Shown here in pieces: positions 16,074 through 24,683 of a DNA stretch of 49,906 bases. Within the stretch, counting starts at the first letter, position 1. Each line of letters starts with the position of its first letter. Source of the stretch: a virus. Location: positions 1 to 49,906 of IMG/VR virus record IMGVR_UViG_3300025120_014439. One strand, 5' to 3'. The notes beneath the pieces are model-generated. The model was given only the letters and a program-made list of their open reading frames with translations. It made no database searches and was not told where the DNA came from. Position numbers and translations under genes: made by a program.

Positions 16074-16812
16074 ATTTATATTTCTTTAGATCATATGGAA
16101 GTTTTTCATCTTTGTCGAACCAATAAAGACTGCGATGAGGTGGGTTTTTTGTATCGGGTTTGCTTTTGCTTTGGTAGTAAAACAGTCTTATTCCTTTACG
16201 AGATTGGTCTTCAGGACATGTCAATGGGTTGGGATAACCATGGTACACAAAGTCATTGTAAGTCCATACCAGCATATTGCCCCAATCAGGTTTAATACTG
16301 CTCAATAATTTATTGTTGTCTAAGTCATAAAAGTTTAAACTGCCTCCCCATTCTTCATCCCATTCTTTGTTGAAGTATATTATTATACTAACTGCTCTAT
16401 GTAAATGTGTTTCTTCTACCCAGTTGAAATCTGTGTGTACTTGCAGTGTGTCGCCACGAAAACTTTTCATATATCCGGCACCAATTAGATGAGGATCGGG
16501 CAACAGTTTATCTACGCCTGTTAAATTTTCTAACCATCTTAAAAATTCACTGCTGTGTAATGCATGCACTAGTTCGTCTTGCACTGTAGTAATCTGAAGA
16601 TTGTTATATTCATACATACAACTGCCTTTGCGAGTGAAGTGTTTTCCCTGCTCCAAAGAAAGACCATCAAGTTCATTGGCACACTTCTGTGTTACATCAG
16701 TTGGTAAAAATTCTGGTATGTTTATCAAACCGTAGTATGGATGCCTTCTATATGAATTACTGAGTATATCAAGATCTAATTTTTTAAGATTTTGTAATAT
16801 TTTTTTTTTCAC
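16072..16812 (-). CDS. 2OG-Fe(II) oxygenase (prolyl 4-hydroxylase-like), GTG start
   Basis: This 246-residue protein has an intact Fe(II)/2-oxoglutarate site: H-x-D in LQVHTDFNW, the strands AVSIIIYFNKEWDEEWGG, the distal His in FVYHGYPNPL, and Arg-x-Ser-type residues GIRLFYYQSK for the cosubstrate. The family hydroxylates proline, sugars or nucleobases; no substrate is evident. The start is GTG at 16812, directly after the glycosyltransferase TAA. The gene is flanked by a 61-bp direct repeat derived from the glycosyltransferase 3' end, so it appears to be an inserted cassette. Confidence 0.87.
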   Translation of the reverse strand: MKKKILQNLKKLDLDILSNSYRRHPYYGLINIPEFLPTDVTQKCANELDGLSLEQGKHFTRKGSCMYEYNNLQITTVQDELVHALHSSEFLRWLENLTGVDKLLPDPHLIGAGYMKSFRGDTLQVHTDFNWVEETHLHRAVSIIIYFNKEWDEEWGGSLNFYDLDNNKLLSSIKPDWGNMLVWTYNDFVYHGYPNPLTCPEDQSRKGIRLFYYQSKSKPDTKNPPHRSLYWFDKDEKLPYDLKKYK

Positions 16813-17862
16813 TTATAAACTTTCGTCGATTGCTTCATACAAGTTTTTTCCATGGAAGAATTCTGACTGCAATTTTTTCTTTTGTTTTTCTATTTCTGCA
16901 AGGTATTTAGAATAGTTTTCCATAACATCAACAATTCTGTCCATTATTTTTTGTTTGTTCTGTTGATAACTTTGCATGTCTTGTGTCCATGCATCAGGAT
17001 ATTTCATTGTGTCAATGAACATTTCTTTGTAAGACAGTCTGTCTGGCACCATCACCATGCAGTCAAGTATCAAACCTTCATAACCTGATATGCCCAGCGT
17101 TTCTTGTAGATTGGCTGAAAACACCAGTTTGGATTCTGCCAGCAAATTGTGATATTCATATTTCTTCAGTGATTTTTCTTGACACACCACAAATTCATAC
17201 TGTGGCAGTGCATCTTTCAAATCATAGAATATTTCTGGTTGCTTCTCTGGAGCCAAACGATGCGGAAACACAATTTTATTAACTTTCTCAGCACCTTTGT
17301 ATGCTTCAAGTTCTGCATCAAAGTATTCCATAGGCCAACCAGTTTGCACAACTTTAGACTTGTCAAGGTCTGGAAATGCTTCAAAGAACATGTCTATATG
17401 AAACTTTGTTGCAAAATAATTGTGATCATAGCATTCAAACATACTGCGTTCTGCATTTCTCACCCATGGAGCATTGCCTATCAGTCTGCCCAAAAAGTCC
17501 TGAGGGTCATATGAACCAGCATGCCACATGCCACCTATGGTGATCTTAACACCTAGCAGTTCTGCCATGTATCGCAATTGTATCACTGTGGGATTCCATG
17601 CATCTGTGTACAAGAAATAATCTCCATCTTTAATTTTGCCTTCACAAAACATTGTGGCAATCTGTTCCAATTGTTTGCTTTTGTACACATTGGTTCCGCC
17701 AAAGTTTAAAAATGCACCTGGCGTAGTTGCCTGTGGTGTGTCTCCACCTGATATTGTAGTGACCTTGCTGTGAGTAAATTTTTGTATCTGCCATGGCAAA
17801 TACTTTTTCCATTCTGCTGTGTATCTTGTTTCTACTGCTTCAATGTCTACAACGTAAATCAT
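16813..17862 (-). CDS. GT-B fold glycosyltransferase (GT4-like)
   Basis: This 349-residue protein is a likely nucleotide-sugar-dependent glycosyltransferase. The C-terminal domain shows IVFPHRLAPEKQPEIFYD, typical of the donor-domain opening of GT4 enzymes, and an acidic E-x7-E-type segment ETLGISGYEGL near residue 255. The N-terminal half has Rossmann-like strands (DYFLYTDAW, ITIGGMWHAG). It lies inside the deazaguanine operon between the QueD-like protein and the oxygenase. An acceptor on DNA is conceivable from context, but a glycan or protein is equally possible. The last 60 bases are duplicated at 16013-16073. Confidence 0.82.
   Translation of the reverse strand: MIYVVDIEAVETRYTAEWKKYLPWQIQKFTHSKVTTISGGDTPQATTPGAFLNFGGTNVYKSKQLEQIATMFCEGKIKDGDYFLYTDAWNPTVIQLRYMAELLGVKITIGGMWHAGSYDPQDFLGRLIGNAPWVRNAERSMFECYDHNYFATKFHIDMFFEAFPDLDKSKVVQTGWPMEYFDAELEAYKGAEKVNKIVFPHRLAPEKQPEIFYDLKDALPQYEFVVCQEKSLKKYEYHNLLAESKLVFSANLQETLGISGYEGLILDCMVMVPDRLSYKEMFIDTMKYPDAWTQDMQSYQQNKQKIMDRIVDVMENYSKYLAEIEKQKKKLQSEFFHGKNLYEAIDESL
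16819..16879 (-). repeat. Direct repeat, copy B (inside glycosyltransferase 3' end)
   Basis: The coding copy of the repeat at 16013-16073; it encodes the final residues of the glycosyltransferase and is the probable parent. Confidence 0.9.
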
Positions 17863-17877
17863 CTGTGCATGCTTTCC

Positions 17878-18237
17878 TTAGTTGACTGCCTTTTTGTATG
17901 TGTTGTCACAGCCATTTTCGCCATCTTCAGAAACTTCTATTCTTATTTCACGACCAGCATGTTTGATTTGTATTTGATGTGCTAGTTCATCAGCAATCAT
18001 TTCACACGACTTATAATCAAGTTCAAGTGTGCCTTGATACAGTGCTTCCAACCATCTTTTGAACTGAATAAATTCAATGTCTCTGTCATCATGGAATACT
18101 TCTATCCACACTTTGAAATGGAAGATGTGTCTGTGCGGATATCCAAGAAAACTCACATCTTCAAGTTTTGGATCCTCCAGTGCCGCAGGATATTTGTGGA
18201 TGCCTTCTTTTTTAAATGTTACCCATATCTGTTTCAT
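17878..18237 (-). CDS. T-fold protein resembling QueD/6-pyruvoyltetrahydropterin synthase
   Basis: This 119-residue protein follows the QueD plan: a first histidine (GIHKYP, His14), then the H-x-H pair in GYPHRHIFHF (His35, His37) for zinc, the aspartate-rich turn and IEFIQFKRWL, and a late glutamate in VSEDGENG. QueD makes 6-carboxytetrahydropterin from the FolE product. The canonical catalytic cysteine four residues before the H-x-H pair is absent (Leu there), so the reaction may differ or use another residue. Its context with FolE, QueE and a TGT-like enzyme supports the assignment. It overlaps the upstream gene by 4 bases. Confidence 0.65.
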   Translation of the reverse strand: MKQIWVTFKKEGIHKYPAALEDPKLEDVSFLGYPHRHIFHFKVWIEVFHDDRDIEFIQFKRWLEALYQGTLELDYKSCEMIADELAHQIQIKHAGREIRIEVSEDGENGCDNTYKKAVN

Positions 18238-18746
18238 AGTGTTTCATCATCTCCATATTCTGTCCAATCAGTAAAATGTTTGTCATCAATCATGTCTCTC
18301 ACTGACCAACACCATACACCAGGATTGGTTGCACGGAAATCAGCATCATCCAACTTGATCACAACATTGCCTTTCATGTCCATGATGTTGTCCATTCTTA
18401 TGCCATACACTATGGTAAATCGAGGATGTGTCAACAGTTCAATGATGTCATCAAATCTGTATGCTGGATTGGTATCCACAGTTACATAATAATCTCGATC
18501 TAAAAAGTATTTGAGTTGGCCTGCAATGGCACCGATTTCTTGCCCATCCAAAACTTTATAAGAATGATTGGCACCAAAGTAAATGTGTTTGGCTCCAGTT
18601 TTTTCAGCATGTCTCACCACTGTGGCAGTGCGTTGCAGTCCAACCACAAACAGTGTTTGCATGCCTTGTGTGGCAGTCTTTTCTACTTCTGTGCCAACAA
18701 AAAAATCAGCATTGTCTTTGACACCGTTTTTGTAATCACGTTCCAT
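18234..18746 (-). CDS. Conserved phage protein within the deazaguanine operon, function unknown
   Basis: This 170-residue protein starts at MERDYKNG (18746), preceded by AGGAG; an upstream Met at 18764 lies within the preceding gene. It contains TLFVVGLQRTATVVRHAEKT, HIYFGANHSY, YYVTVDTNPAY and a C-terminal VIKLDDADFRATNPGVW. The alternating strands and helices suggest an alpha/beta fold. I recognise the DDxDFxxTNPGVW ending from marine T4-like phages but know no function. Its fixed place between the QueD-like and TGT-like genes makes a part in base modification possible. Confidence 0.7.
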   Translation of the reverse strand: MERDYKNGVKDNADFFVGTEVEKTATQGMQTLFVVGLQRTATVVRHAEKTGAKHIYFGANHSYKVLDGQEIGAIAGQLKYFLDRDYYVTVDTNPAYRFDDIIELLTHPRFTIVYGIRMDNIMDMKGNVVIKLDDADFRATNPGVWCWSVRDMIDDKHFTDWTEYGDDETL

Positions 18747-18942
18747 GGTTTGATAACTCCTCAAGTATTTGTTTGTATCTCAATTTCATTTTTTTTGCGT
18801 CCAGCAGTTCTGCCTTGTGTGCCCATTCACGGATGCGTTCTCGCTGTGCTTCCATCTGTTTGACTTTTTTCTTGAGTGATTTCAACTCTTGTTTGACTTG
18901 TTCTTCTGTCATGTGTTGGGTGGAATCGTTGTAATCTGTCAT
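18736..18942 (-). CDS. Small coiled-coil protein
   Basis: This 68-residue protein is almost entirely helical and highly charged, with a probable coiled coil over residues 12-45 (TEEQVKQELKSLKKKVKQME). A GGAGG motif lies before the ATG, immediately after the TGT-like gene. It may act as a small adaptor; no specific function can be assigned. Confidence 0.65.
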   Translation of the reverse strand: MTDYNDSTQHMTEEQVKQELKSLKKKVKQMEAQRERIREWAHKAELLDAKKMKLRYKQILEELSNHGT

Positions 18943-20403
18943 TTATACCTCCTCAAATAGGTTTGCAAATTGTGTCGACGCATTCACTGTTTTTTTACCT
19001 GTGGCCCCTCTGGTTCCTATAATACTCATCCAATACTTGGAGTACTCTTTTATTATAGCATCTGCTACAGATCTGTCATCTGTGGCAAATATTGCTTCCA
19101 CAATGTCACGGAACATTATTCTATCAAATGTTTCATTGATCAACATGTTTGGTATTTTTCCTTGATCATACTGCCTGTTGGCTTCCTGCACAGCATTGAT
19201 GTGCATCCACACATTGTGTCCCATCATAATGGCATATGAAAATGAATCCCATGATGTTTTGCCTTCTTTGCCAATCTTATTTAGATCACCTTGACCGTAT
19301 ATACAGATATCTTTGGCAGACAACCCAGTGGTTACAGGTGAATTCATGAAACTTGGATGTTTGCCTTCTCTCACAAATGCATCACTGAATGGTGTAGTGT
19401 CTTGTGCAAATGCTTTGTTGTCAATTGACGGCACCATTCTGTACACCCACTTGGAACGATCTTGAGTTTCAAGTTCACAATAAATTTGTCCGTTGGCTGT
19501 GGCAAGGAATGGAGAAGCACAATCAAAGGTCACTGTGAAGTTGGGATTGTGATATTTGCGAACTGCTCGTTGAATGTCTGTGAGCAGTGTTGCCCACTCA
19601 AGTTTTGATGTGCCTAGGAAGTGCATGAAGTCATGTTTGCCTGTTTCCAACAAACCATCAAATCTCAGTGCAATCAATCTTTTCAACACCAGATGGATAT
19701 CACACATGTTTTGTCCACCCATGCTCCATCCATTGAAGTGTGTTTCTGGATACTTCTTGGGATCACAGTAGTCTTTCATCTGTTCGTACCAGTCATCTGC
19801 ATCTGCATGATTTTCACCCTGCAACACATTGAGGAACTTGCAAGCACCTGATCTATTTTTCATAAAGTAGTCATTGTTTATTCTTGTGGCGTTCACAGCA
19901 TCTTGATAGTTGTCAATGCCTGTGGCCTTTGCACCTGCAGGTGAACGTGCCACCCATGCTGGTATATCAAGTATCATACCATAGTCCATGTAAGCATCCA
20001 TCCACGCAAGAACTTGCTCACGTTTCTTTTTTGCTCGAGGGCATGTGGGATCTTTCCAGTCACCTTCCCATACACCTTTGCCAATTTGAAAGCCACCTGA
20101 GTCGCCCAGCAACCATGACGATGATCGATCACGATTTCGTATCATGTCTTCTTTGGGGGAATCTCTTGTGATGTCCAAGTCAGCATGGCCTGCTGAATAC
20201 AGTGTCCAATTGTATTCAAACAAACCTTGATCAGCATTCAGCCAATTCAAACTTTCAACACCATTTGTAAAATGTTGAGGAATACGTGATGTTTCGACAT
20301 ACTCCTCATGACGTTGTTTGCCCACAAACGTAGCATAAAATCCACTCAGTGCTGGAAGAAACACAGCATAGTCTTTTTGTTCAGCAGTGAGATTTGTGTT
20401 CAT
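18943..20403 (-). CDS. TGT-like base-exchange enzyme, candidate DNA 7-deazaguanine transglycosylase (DpdA-like)
   Basis: This 486-residue protein has the landmarks of the tRNA-guanine transglycosylase fold in order: DSGGFQIG at residues 101-108 (the TGT DSGG[FY]Q motif with the general-acid Asp), NVLQGE at 192-197 matching the IVQGG strand, GWSMGGQ at 225-231 matching GGLAVGE, HFLGTS at 261-266, and FDC at 293-295 matching the nucleophile Asp motif FDC-x-PTR. The zinc-binding C-terminal motif of tRNA enzymes is not apparent. DpdA proteins are TGT relatives that insert 7-deazaguanines into DNA. FolE, QueD-like and QueE in the same operon support that reading. A tRNA substrate cannot be excluded. 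Confidence 0.78.
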   Translation of the reverse strand: MNTNLTAEQKDYAVFLPALSGFYATFVGKQRHEEYVETSRIPQHFTNGVESLNWLNADQGLFEYNWTLYSAGHADLDITRDSPKEDMIRNRDRSSSWLLGDSGGFQIGKGVWEGDWKDPTCPRAKKKREQVLAWMDAYMDYGMILDIPAWVARSPAGAKATGIDNYQDAVNATRINNDYFMKNRSGACKFLNVLQGENHADADDWYEQMKDYCDPKKYPETHFNGWSMGGQNMCDIHLVLKRLIALRFDGLLETGKHDFMHFLGTSKLEWATLLTDIQRAVRKYHNPNFTVTFDCASPFLATANGQIYCELETQDRSKWVYRMVPSIDNKAFAQDTTPFSDAFVREGKHPSFMNSPVTTGLSAKDICIYGQGDLNKIGKEGKTSWDSFSYAIMMGHNVWMHINAVQEANRQYDQGKIPNMLINETFDRIMFRDIVEAIFATDDRSVADAIIKEYSKYWMSIIGTRGATGKKTVNASTQFANLFEEV

Positions 20404-21141
20404 CTACTTGGTTTGTGCAGGCAGGATGTATTGATATGTGGCCATTCCAGAGTCCAGTGTGATTTGCAGTGCGCCATCATCTGAAAAACTCATTTCACAT
20501 TCATTGGTTTCAATCAGTTTCAATATCTGTGTGACCTGTGCAACTGGCCATGCCCAAGTTTTATCTAGTTTGCCTTGGATGCCTGTGGCAAATGTAAATT
20601 CACCAGCATGTGATGATGCATCACCAAATTTAAATTTCAGTGCATCGCCATCTGTAAACACAGTGAACACATTTTCTTCTGCATTGGCTTGTGCTTGAAA
20701 GTTCAACCTTTGCACATCTGGCATGGTTGGTTTGATGGTGACATGCCAATTGACGCCTCTGAATTGCACAGACTTTAATTTCTCATTCACAATCTCAGCG
20801 TTCATAAATCTATAATCATTTTTGAAGTCTTTGGAATCATTTTCAAAATGCAATCCCACAGGCACAGTTTCGCCATTGCGTTCTTGTGTGTTGACTGTGA
20901 TGCCTGCATTGTCTTTGTACACAGGCAGTTTGAGTAGAATGTCAAGTTTGCCTAGATTGGGCATGCCAAATGTGCCAGTGAATTCAGTGAGTGAATTTTT
21001 TAGATTTGATTTGACTACAACAGATCGATCTTCTGCCATAGCATCAATGGTGGTTGATTTGTCATCACCAACAATCTTTACTAGATCAATAAAACCTAGC
21101 GAATGTGTGTGCTTGACAATGTCTTGTAGTGTGTCTTTCAT
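20404..21141 (-). CDS. 45: Sliding clamp (T4 gp45-like)
   Basis: This 245-residue protein is the processivity clamp of the phage replisome; T4 gp45 is 228 residues and forms a trimer. Typical content includes the DNA-binding beta-rich repeats (LVKIVGDDKSTTIDAMAEDR, FGMPNLGKLDILLKL, AWAW near residue 197) and a C-terminal strand pair DDGALQITLDSGMATYQYIL. It directly precedes the TGT-like gene. The leader has AGGAGAT, behind a good sigma70 promoter. In T4 the clamp also activates late promoters with gp33 and gp55, which fits the late elements seen in this window. Confidence 0.9.
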   Translation of the reverse strand: MKDTLQDIVKHTHSLGFIDLVKIVGDDKSTTIDAMAEDRSVVVKSNLKNSLTEFTGTFGMPNLGKLDILLKLPVYKDNAGITVNTQERNGETVPVGLHFENDSKDFKNDYRFMNAEIVNEKLKSVQFRGVNWHVTIKPTMPDVQRLNFQAQANAEENVFTVFTDGDALKFKFGDASSHAGEFTFATGIQGKLDKTWAWPVAQVTQILKLIETNECEMSFSDDGALQITLDSGMATYQYILPAQTK

Positions 21142-21165
21142 ACTGTGTATCTCCTAAGTTGTTTT

Positions 21166-21194
21166 ATTATAGAATTATTTAGAGCTAAAGTCAA
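21166..21194 (-). promoter_or_regulatory. 45: Sigma70-type promoter for the sliding clamp
   Basis: TTGACT (21189-21194), exactly 17 bases, TATAAT (21166-21171), then a leader with AGGAG. The -35 lies in the 3' end of the upstream methyltransferase-like gene. Confidence 0.75.
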
Positions 21195-22047
21195 ACAATC
21201 TTTTCTTTTTGCGTTTGACTGTGGGTTGCATTGCAGTCAAGTGAGATTTGATGCTTGTTTTTTTGCCAGCTTTTGTAAGCACTGCAAATGAATACATGTC
21301 ATCTATGTGATAGAAATCACACTTCAAATCACGTTTGCTGGCCAAGTCTTTGATCAACTGTTCGGAACAATAGGTAATTTTGTGTGCAATAAATTTTTGC
21401 CACTCTTGTTCTCCATCAGTGTCACTGAAATGTAGCAGTGCTTGTCCTCCTGGTCTCAGCACTTGTGAACAACTGTCAATCAAGTTTTCTATTTGCTCTA
21501 TGCTTAGATAAGGAATCAAGTCCATGCAAATCAAAGTGCCTATCTGGTCATGTGGCACATCAAAGTTGCTGATGTGTCCTGTCAATTCCAAAGGTTTTAC
21601 TCTGAACATTTGGGGATTAGCAAGATTAGTTTTGCCAATTTTTGTTTTGGTATAGGTGTTAAGTGTTTCGTGATCAACATGATTGCAACAAACATAAACC
21701 AAATGCGACTTCACTGATAGATGCACATAATCATATTGATTTGCAATCAACCAACACCAAGGATATCGCCAATCAGTCTGACGCTGGCACCAATTTGTAA
21801 CAAACTGCGACACTGCGTGTGAATGTTGTACATCCACCTGAGCAACATAATTTTCATTGAATCCAAACAAGTACACAGATTTGCCTTGATCTTGTGTGAG
21901 TGCTTGTATTTTTTTGTCACTTTCTTCAATAACAGATTTGGTTATTTTCAAAGAGGATGCAAGTTCTTTTTTTACTCCTGCAAATTCTTCGTCAGTGGCC
22001 TGTTGTAAAACTTCAATGGCGTGTTTTATTTGTTTGCGTGATACCAT
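21175..22047 (-). CDS. Methyltransferase-like protein
   Basis: This 290-residue protein has the second half of a class I SAM methyltransferase: LICMDLIPYLSIEQIENLID followed by CSQVLRPGGQALLHF, a typical strand-helix-LRPGG-strand pattern. The usual glycine-rich motif I is poor (SHLVYVCCNHVD), so SAM binding may be altered. The N-terminal 70 residues form a long helical region rich in Glu and Lys; the C-terminus is basic (VKRKKKRLFDF). It lies between polymerase and clamp with a one-base overlap. Target unknown. Confidence 0.65.
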   Translation of the reverse strand: MVSRKQIKHAIEVLQQATDEEFAGVKKELASSLKITKSVIEESDKKIQALTQDQGKSVYLFGFNENYVAQVDVQHSHAVSQFVTNWCQRQTDWRYPWCWLIANQYDYVHLSVKSHLVYVCCNHVDHETLNTYTKTKIGKTNLANPQMFRVKPLELTGHISNFDVPHDQIGTLICMDLIPYLSIEQIENLIDSCSQVLRPGGQALLHFSDTDGEQEWQKFIAHKITYCSEQLIKDLASKRDLKCDFYHIDDMYSFAVLTKAGKKTSIKSHLTAMQPTVKRKKKRLFDFSSK

Positions 22048-24683
22048 TACCCAAATAATTTATCAAAAGTGTTGTCTGCTTCTGACGCTCCAAAGTCCCA
22101 GTCCAACACACCAATAAGATTGTCTAGTTTCTTATTGATCAGTGTGGCCTCCATTTCATTGTCGGCAAACGGCATTTCTTTGAACCAATCTGGTATTCTC
22201 AGTTCATCTGTTGGATATGCAATGGATGTGTAACCCATTGGATTGTCTTTGAGTTTGCACACAATACATTTTTGTCCATCAATGATGTCCATTGAATATC
22301 TGTCATTATAAACCTTTTTGAGAGTGTTCCAATTGATGGCAGCTCTAACATGTCCTGGCATGTTGATTTTGCCTTTTCTCTTTTCACGTGAATGATATTC
22401 TGTGAGTTTGTTCACACGACGTGGAGAGCCTTTTTCCCAACCTGGCATTTTCTTAAACTCCAAACGGAAGGCAGCGATAAATTCCATTACCTCTTCTTCC
22501 TCAGCACCTATCAGCACTTTGTCCAAAACATCTGACAGAAAATTTTGAATGTATGCTGGCGTATCAGAACGTTTCAAATCTAACCCCATGGCCTTAATTT
22601 TGTCTACTGCTTCGCCTTCAAGATCATAAATTTTCATGGCATATCTTTTCTTTGTGATAAACAAGCCTTTGGAACCAACTGCTTCTCTGCCTGCCGCAAT
22701 CAGTTTGCCATAGGTTGATGGACAATTGAATCCATCCAACATGTATTTGGGAAATGATTTGTTGACTTCTTCTGCTACCGAATCATACAACTCAGTGACA
22801 TTATCTTTGCTCCACGGAATGTTGCCAGCATCAATTTCTGTCTTGAGTGGTTGATATGCTGAGAAATACACAGAATCTGTGTCACCATAAATCACTGCCT
22901 TGCCTCTGTAATCATATTCATCACAGATTATTTCATTTGTTCTGGCAGCCATGTGTTTTGTAATGCACCTACCTGTGAGTGTTGTGCTTTGCCCAATGCG
23001 TGTGTCAAAAAATCTACAACCTGGATTGAGGATAGCACCATACAGTGAATTCAAATTAATTTTCTTTACCAACTGTCGCTTGTCCCAAAATGCAGTTTCA
23101 GTAGCATTGCCGGCATCCATTGCTTTTTTCTTTTTGGCTTGTAGTTCTTTGCGTTCTGCATACCAACGTTCCAACAGGCCTGGAATTACGCCTGCAAATT
23201 CATGTGTGAATATTGTGCCATTAGCACTGAGGAACCATGGTTGATCTGAATTGAATATCAGTTCATAAACTTCTGCCGCACTGAGTATGTTGGACTCGCC
23301 ATTTTCCCAATCAATGGTTATGCTTTGTGCTCTGTCTTTTCGCATCACTGCTTGATATTCAAATGATCCAAACTCACCTTCCCATGCACCTGCAAAGGAT
23401 TTCTTCTCCATGGTCATTCTGCGTTCAATTTCTTCTTCTGTGAGTGTCTGACGCAGTTGTCCAACAATGGTTTCTGGAGCCATGTTGAGTGCTCTAATCA
23501 CTGAAGGATACAGTGAATTGATGTCAATGGACCCAATCCAGTCATGCAGTCCTTTCTTAGGATATGCCACATAGGCACCCGCCGCAGGATCTGATCCTGG
23601 TTCGCGTCTTATTCTATCAGGCACAACCATGCCACGCCTGTGTGCTTCGTTGATGATGCCTTGTTCTGTCACTGCCACAGCACCCATGGTGGTTTGTATC
23701 AACACAGTGTTTTGATGTGCAAGTTCGTTGGACAGTGCAATAAATTTTAGTTTGTCATCCAGTCTGCCCAACAGTGCCACGTCTTGCCTGTTGTACTCAA
23801 TGAACTTTACAAAGTCTTTGTTGTATAATGTATCCAGTGTGCCTTCATATGGGGTTTTTTGTTCGCCAAGTTCCATCTTGGAAATAAAGTCCAATGCATA
23901 TGAATGTCTTTCTTCATATGTGTATTTTCTGTACAGTTGCATGTAGTCCAAATGCACTCTGCCAATGATGTCATATGTGACTTCTTCATTGCCAAATCTT
24001 TCAAACAATCTCTTGCGTGGATATGTGTTCCACAGGCACAAGCGTCTGGTGTCATCTTTGGACATGACTTTTTGTATCCTGTTCACTGTGTAGGGAATAT
24101 CAAAGCCTTCGGAGTTCCAACCACTCAGCACATCAGCATCTTCAATCAGCGTAATAAATTTGTCCAACATGTCTGCTTCAGATTCACACAGCATGGTGTT
24201 TTCAAATTCTTGTTCAATGATCTCAGGATTTGGAAAGTCCTTGGGTGGTATGGCTAGTGATATCAATTGGTCTAACCATTGTAGATACACAGTGATGGAT
24301 ATGATTGGTGCCCATGCATCTGCTGGTTTGGCATAACCTTTGTTGGGATCAAAGTCTACCTCAATGTCGAAGAATGCAACTTGTAGTTCTGGAGCGTCCT
24401 TGTTCAGATAGTTTTCTTCCAAACAACGGAATATTGGATTGATGTCTGACTCATACATGCGTTTACCTGACTGCATGTGTACTTCACGTTTGAACTCTTT
24501 GCCTGATTTGGTTGCTATGCGTGACACAGGAGTGCCATACACTGACTTGAATTTGCCTTTGGGGTCATCATAGTACGCCACATAGCGAGCAGGATATTCC
24601 ACATATCTTCTCTCGCCTTTGATGCGTTCAACCACAGATATCTTGTCTGCGTCGCGATCAAACAGTGCGTCTACATAACTCAT
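22047..24683 (-). CDS. 43: Family B DNA polymerase (T4 gp43-like)
   Basis: This 878-residue replicative polymerase keeps all major motifs. The 3'-5' exonuclease has FFDIEVDFD (Asp106, Glu108) and the later SGWNSEGFDIPY and YNRQDVALL. Polymerase motif A is DINSLYPSVIRALN, motif B is in VKKINLNSLYGAILN, and motif C is YGDTDSVYFSAY. Length matches marine T4-like polymerases. The frame is intact with no intein or intron. It overlaps DsbA-like and methyltransferase-like genes by one base each. Confidence 0.97.
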   Translation of the reverse strand: MSYVDALFDRDADKISVVERIKGERRYVEYPARYVAYYDDPKGKFKSVYGTPVSRIATKSGKEFKREVHMQSGKRMYESDINPIFRCLEENYLNKDAPELQVAFFDIEVDFDPNKGYAKPADAWAPIISITVYLQWLDQLISLAIPPKDFPNPEIIEQEFENTMLCESEADMLDKFITLIEDADVLSGWNSEGFDIPYTVNRIQKVMSKDDTRRLCLWNTYPRKRLFERFGNEEVTYDIIGRVHLDYMQLYRKYTYEERHSYALDFISKMELGEQKTPYEGTLDTLYNKDFVKFIEYNRQDVALLGRLDDKLKFIALSNELAHQNTVLIQTTMGAVAVTEQGIINEAHRRGMVVPDRIRREPGSDPAAGAYVAYPKKGLHDWIGSIDINSLYPSVIRALNMAPETIVGQLRQTLTEEEIERRMTMEKKSFAGAWEGEFGSFEYQAVMRKDRAQSITIDWENGESNILSAAEVYELIFNSDQPWFLSANGTIFTHEFAGVIPGLLERWYAERKELQAKKKKAMDAGNATETAFWDKRQLVKKINLNSLYGAILNPGCRFFDTRIGQSTTLTGRCITKHMAARTNEIICDEYDYRGKAVIYGDTDSVYFSAYQPLKTEIDAGNIPWSKDNVTELYDSVAEEVNKSFPKYMLDGFNCPSTYGKLIAAGREAVGSKGLFITKKRYAMKIYDLEGEAVDKIKAMGLDLKRSDTPAYIQNFLSDVLDKVLIGAEEEEVMEFIAAFRLEFKKMPGWEKGSPRRVNKLTEYHSREKRKGKINMPGHVRAAINWNTLKKVYNDRYSMDIIDGQKCIVCKLKDNPMGYTSIAYPTDELRIPDWFKEMPFADNEMEATLINKKLDNLIGVLDWDFGASEADNTFDKLFG

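Larger units (their letters stand above)
16001..16075 (-). pseudogene. Duplicated 3' fragment of the glycosyltransferase gene
   Basis: A 24-codon frame starting MKKLQTEFFHGKNLHEAIDE is a second copy of the last residues of the glycosyltransferase at 16813-17862 (KKLQSEFFHGKNLYEAIDE). Its ATG overlaps the stop of the oxygenase gene (ATGA), and it ends at TAA 16001. It is far too short to be functional, and is best read as a scar of the event that put the oxygenase gene downstream of the glycosyltransferase. Confidence 0.8.

Noticed and set aside
18234-18746. Possible QueC to complete the preQ0 pathway
   Set aside because: No SGGxDS ATP-pyrophosphatase motif and no zinc cysteines; the sequence does not fit QueC.
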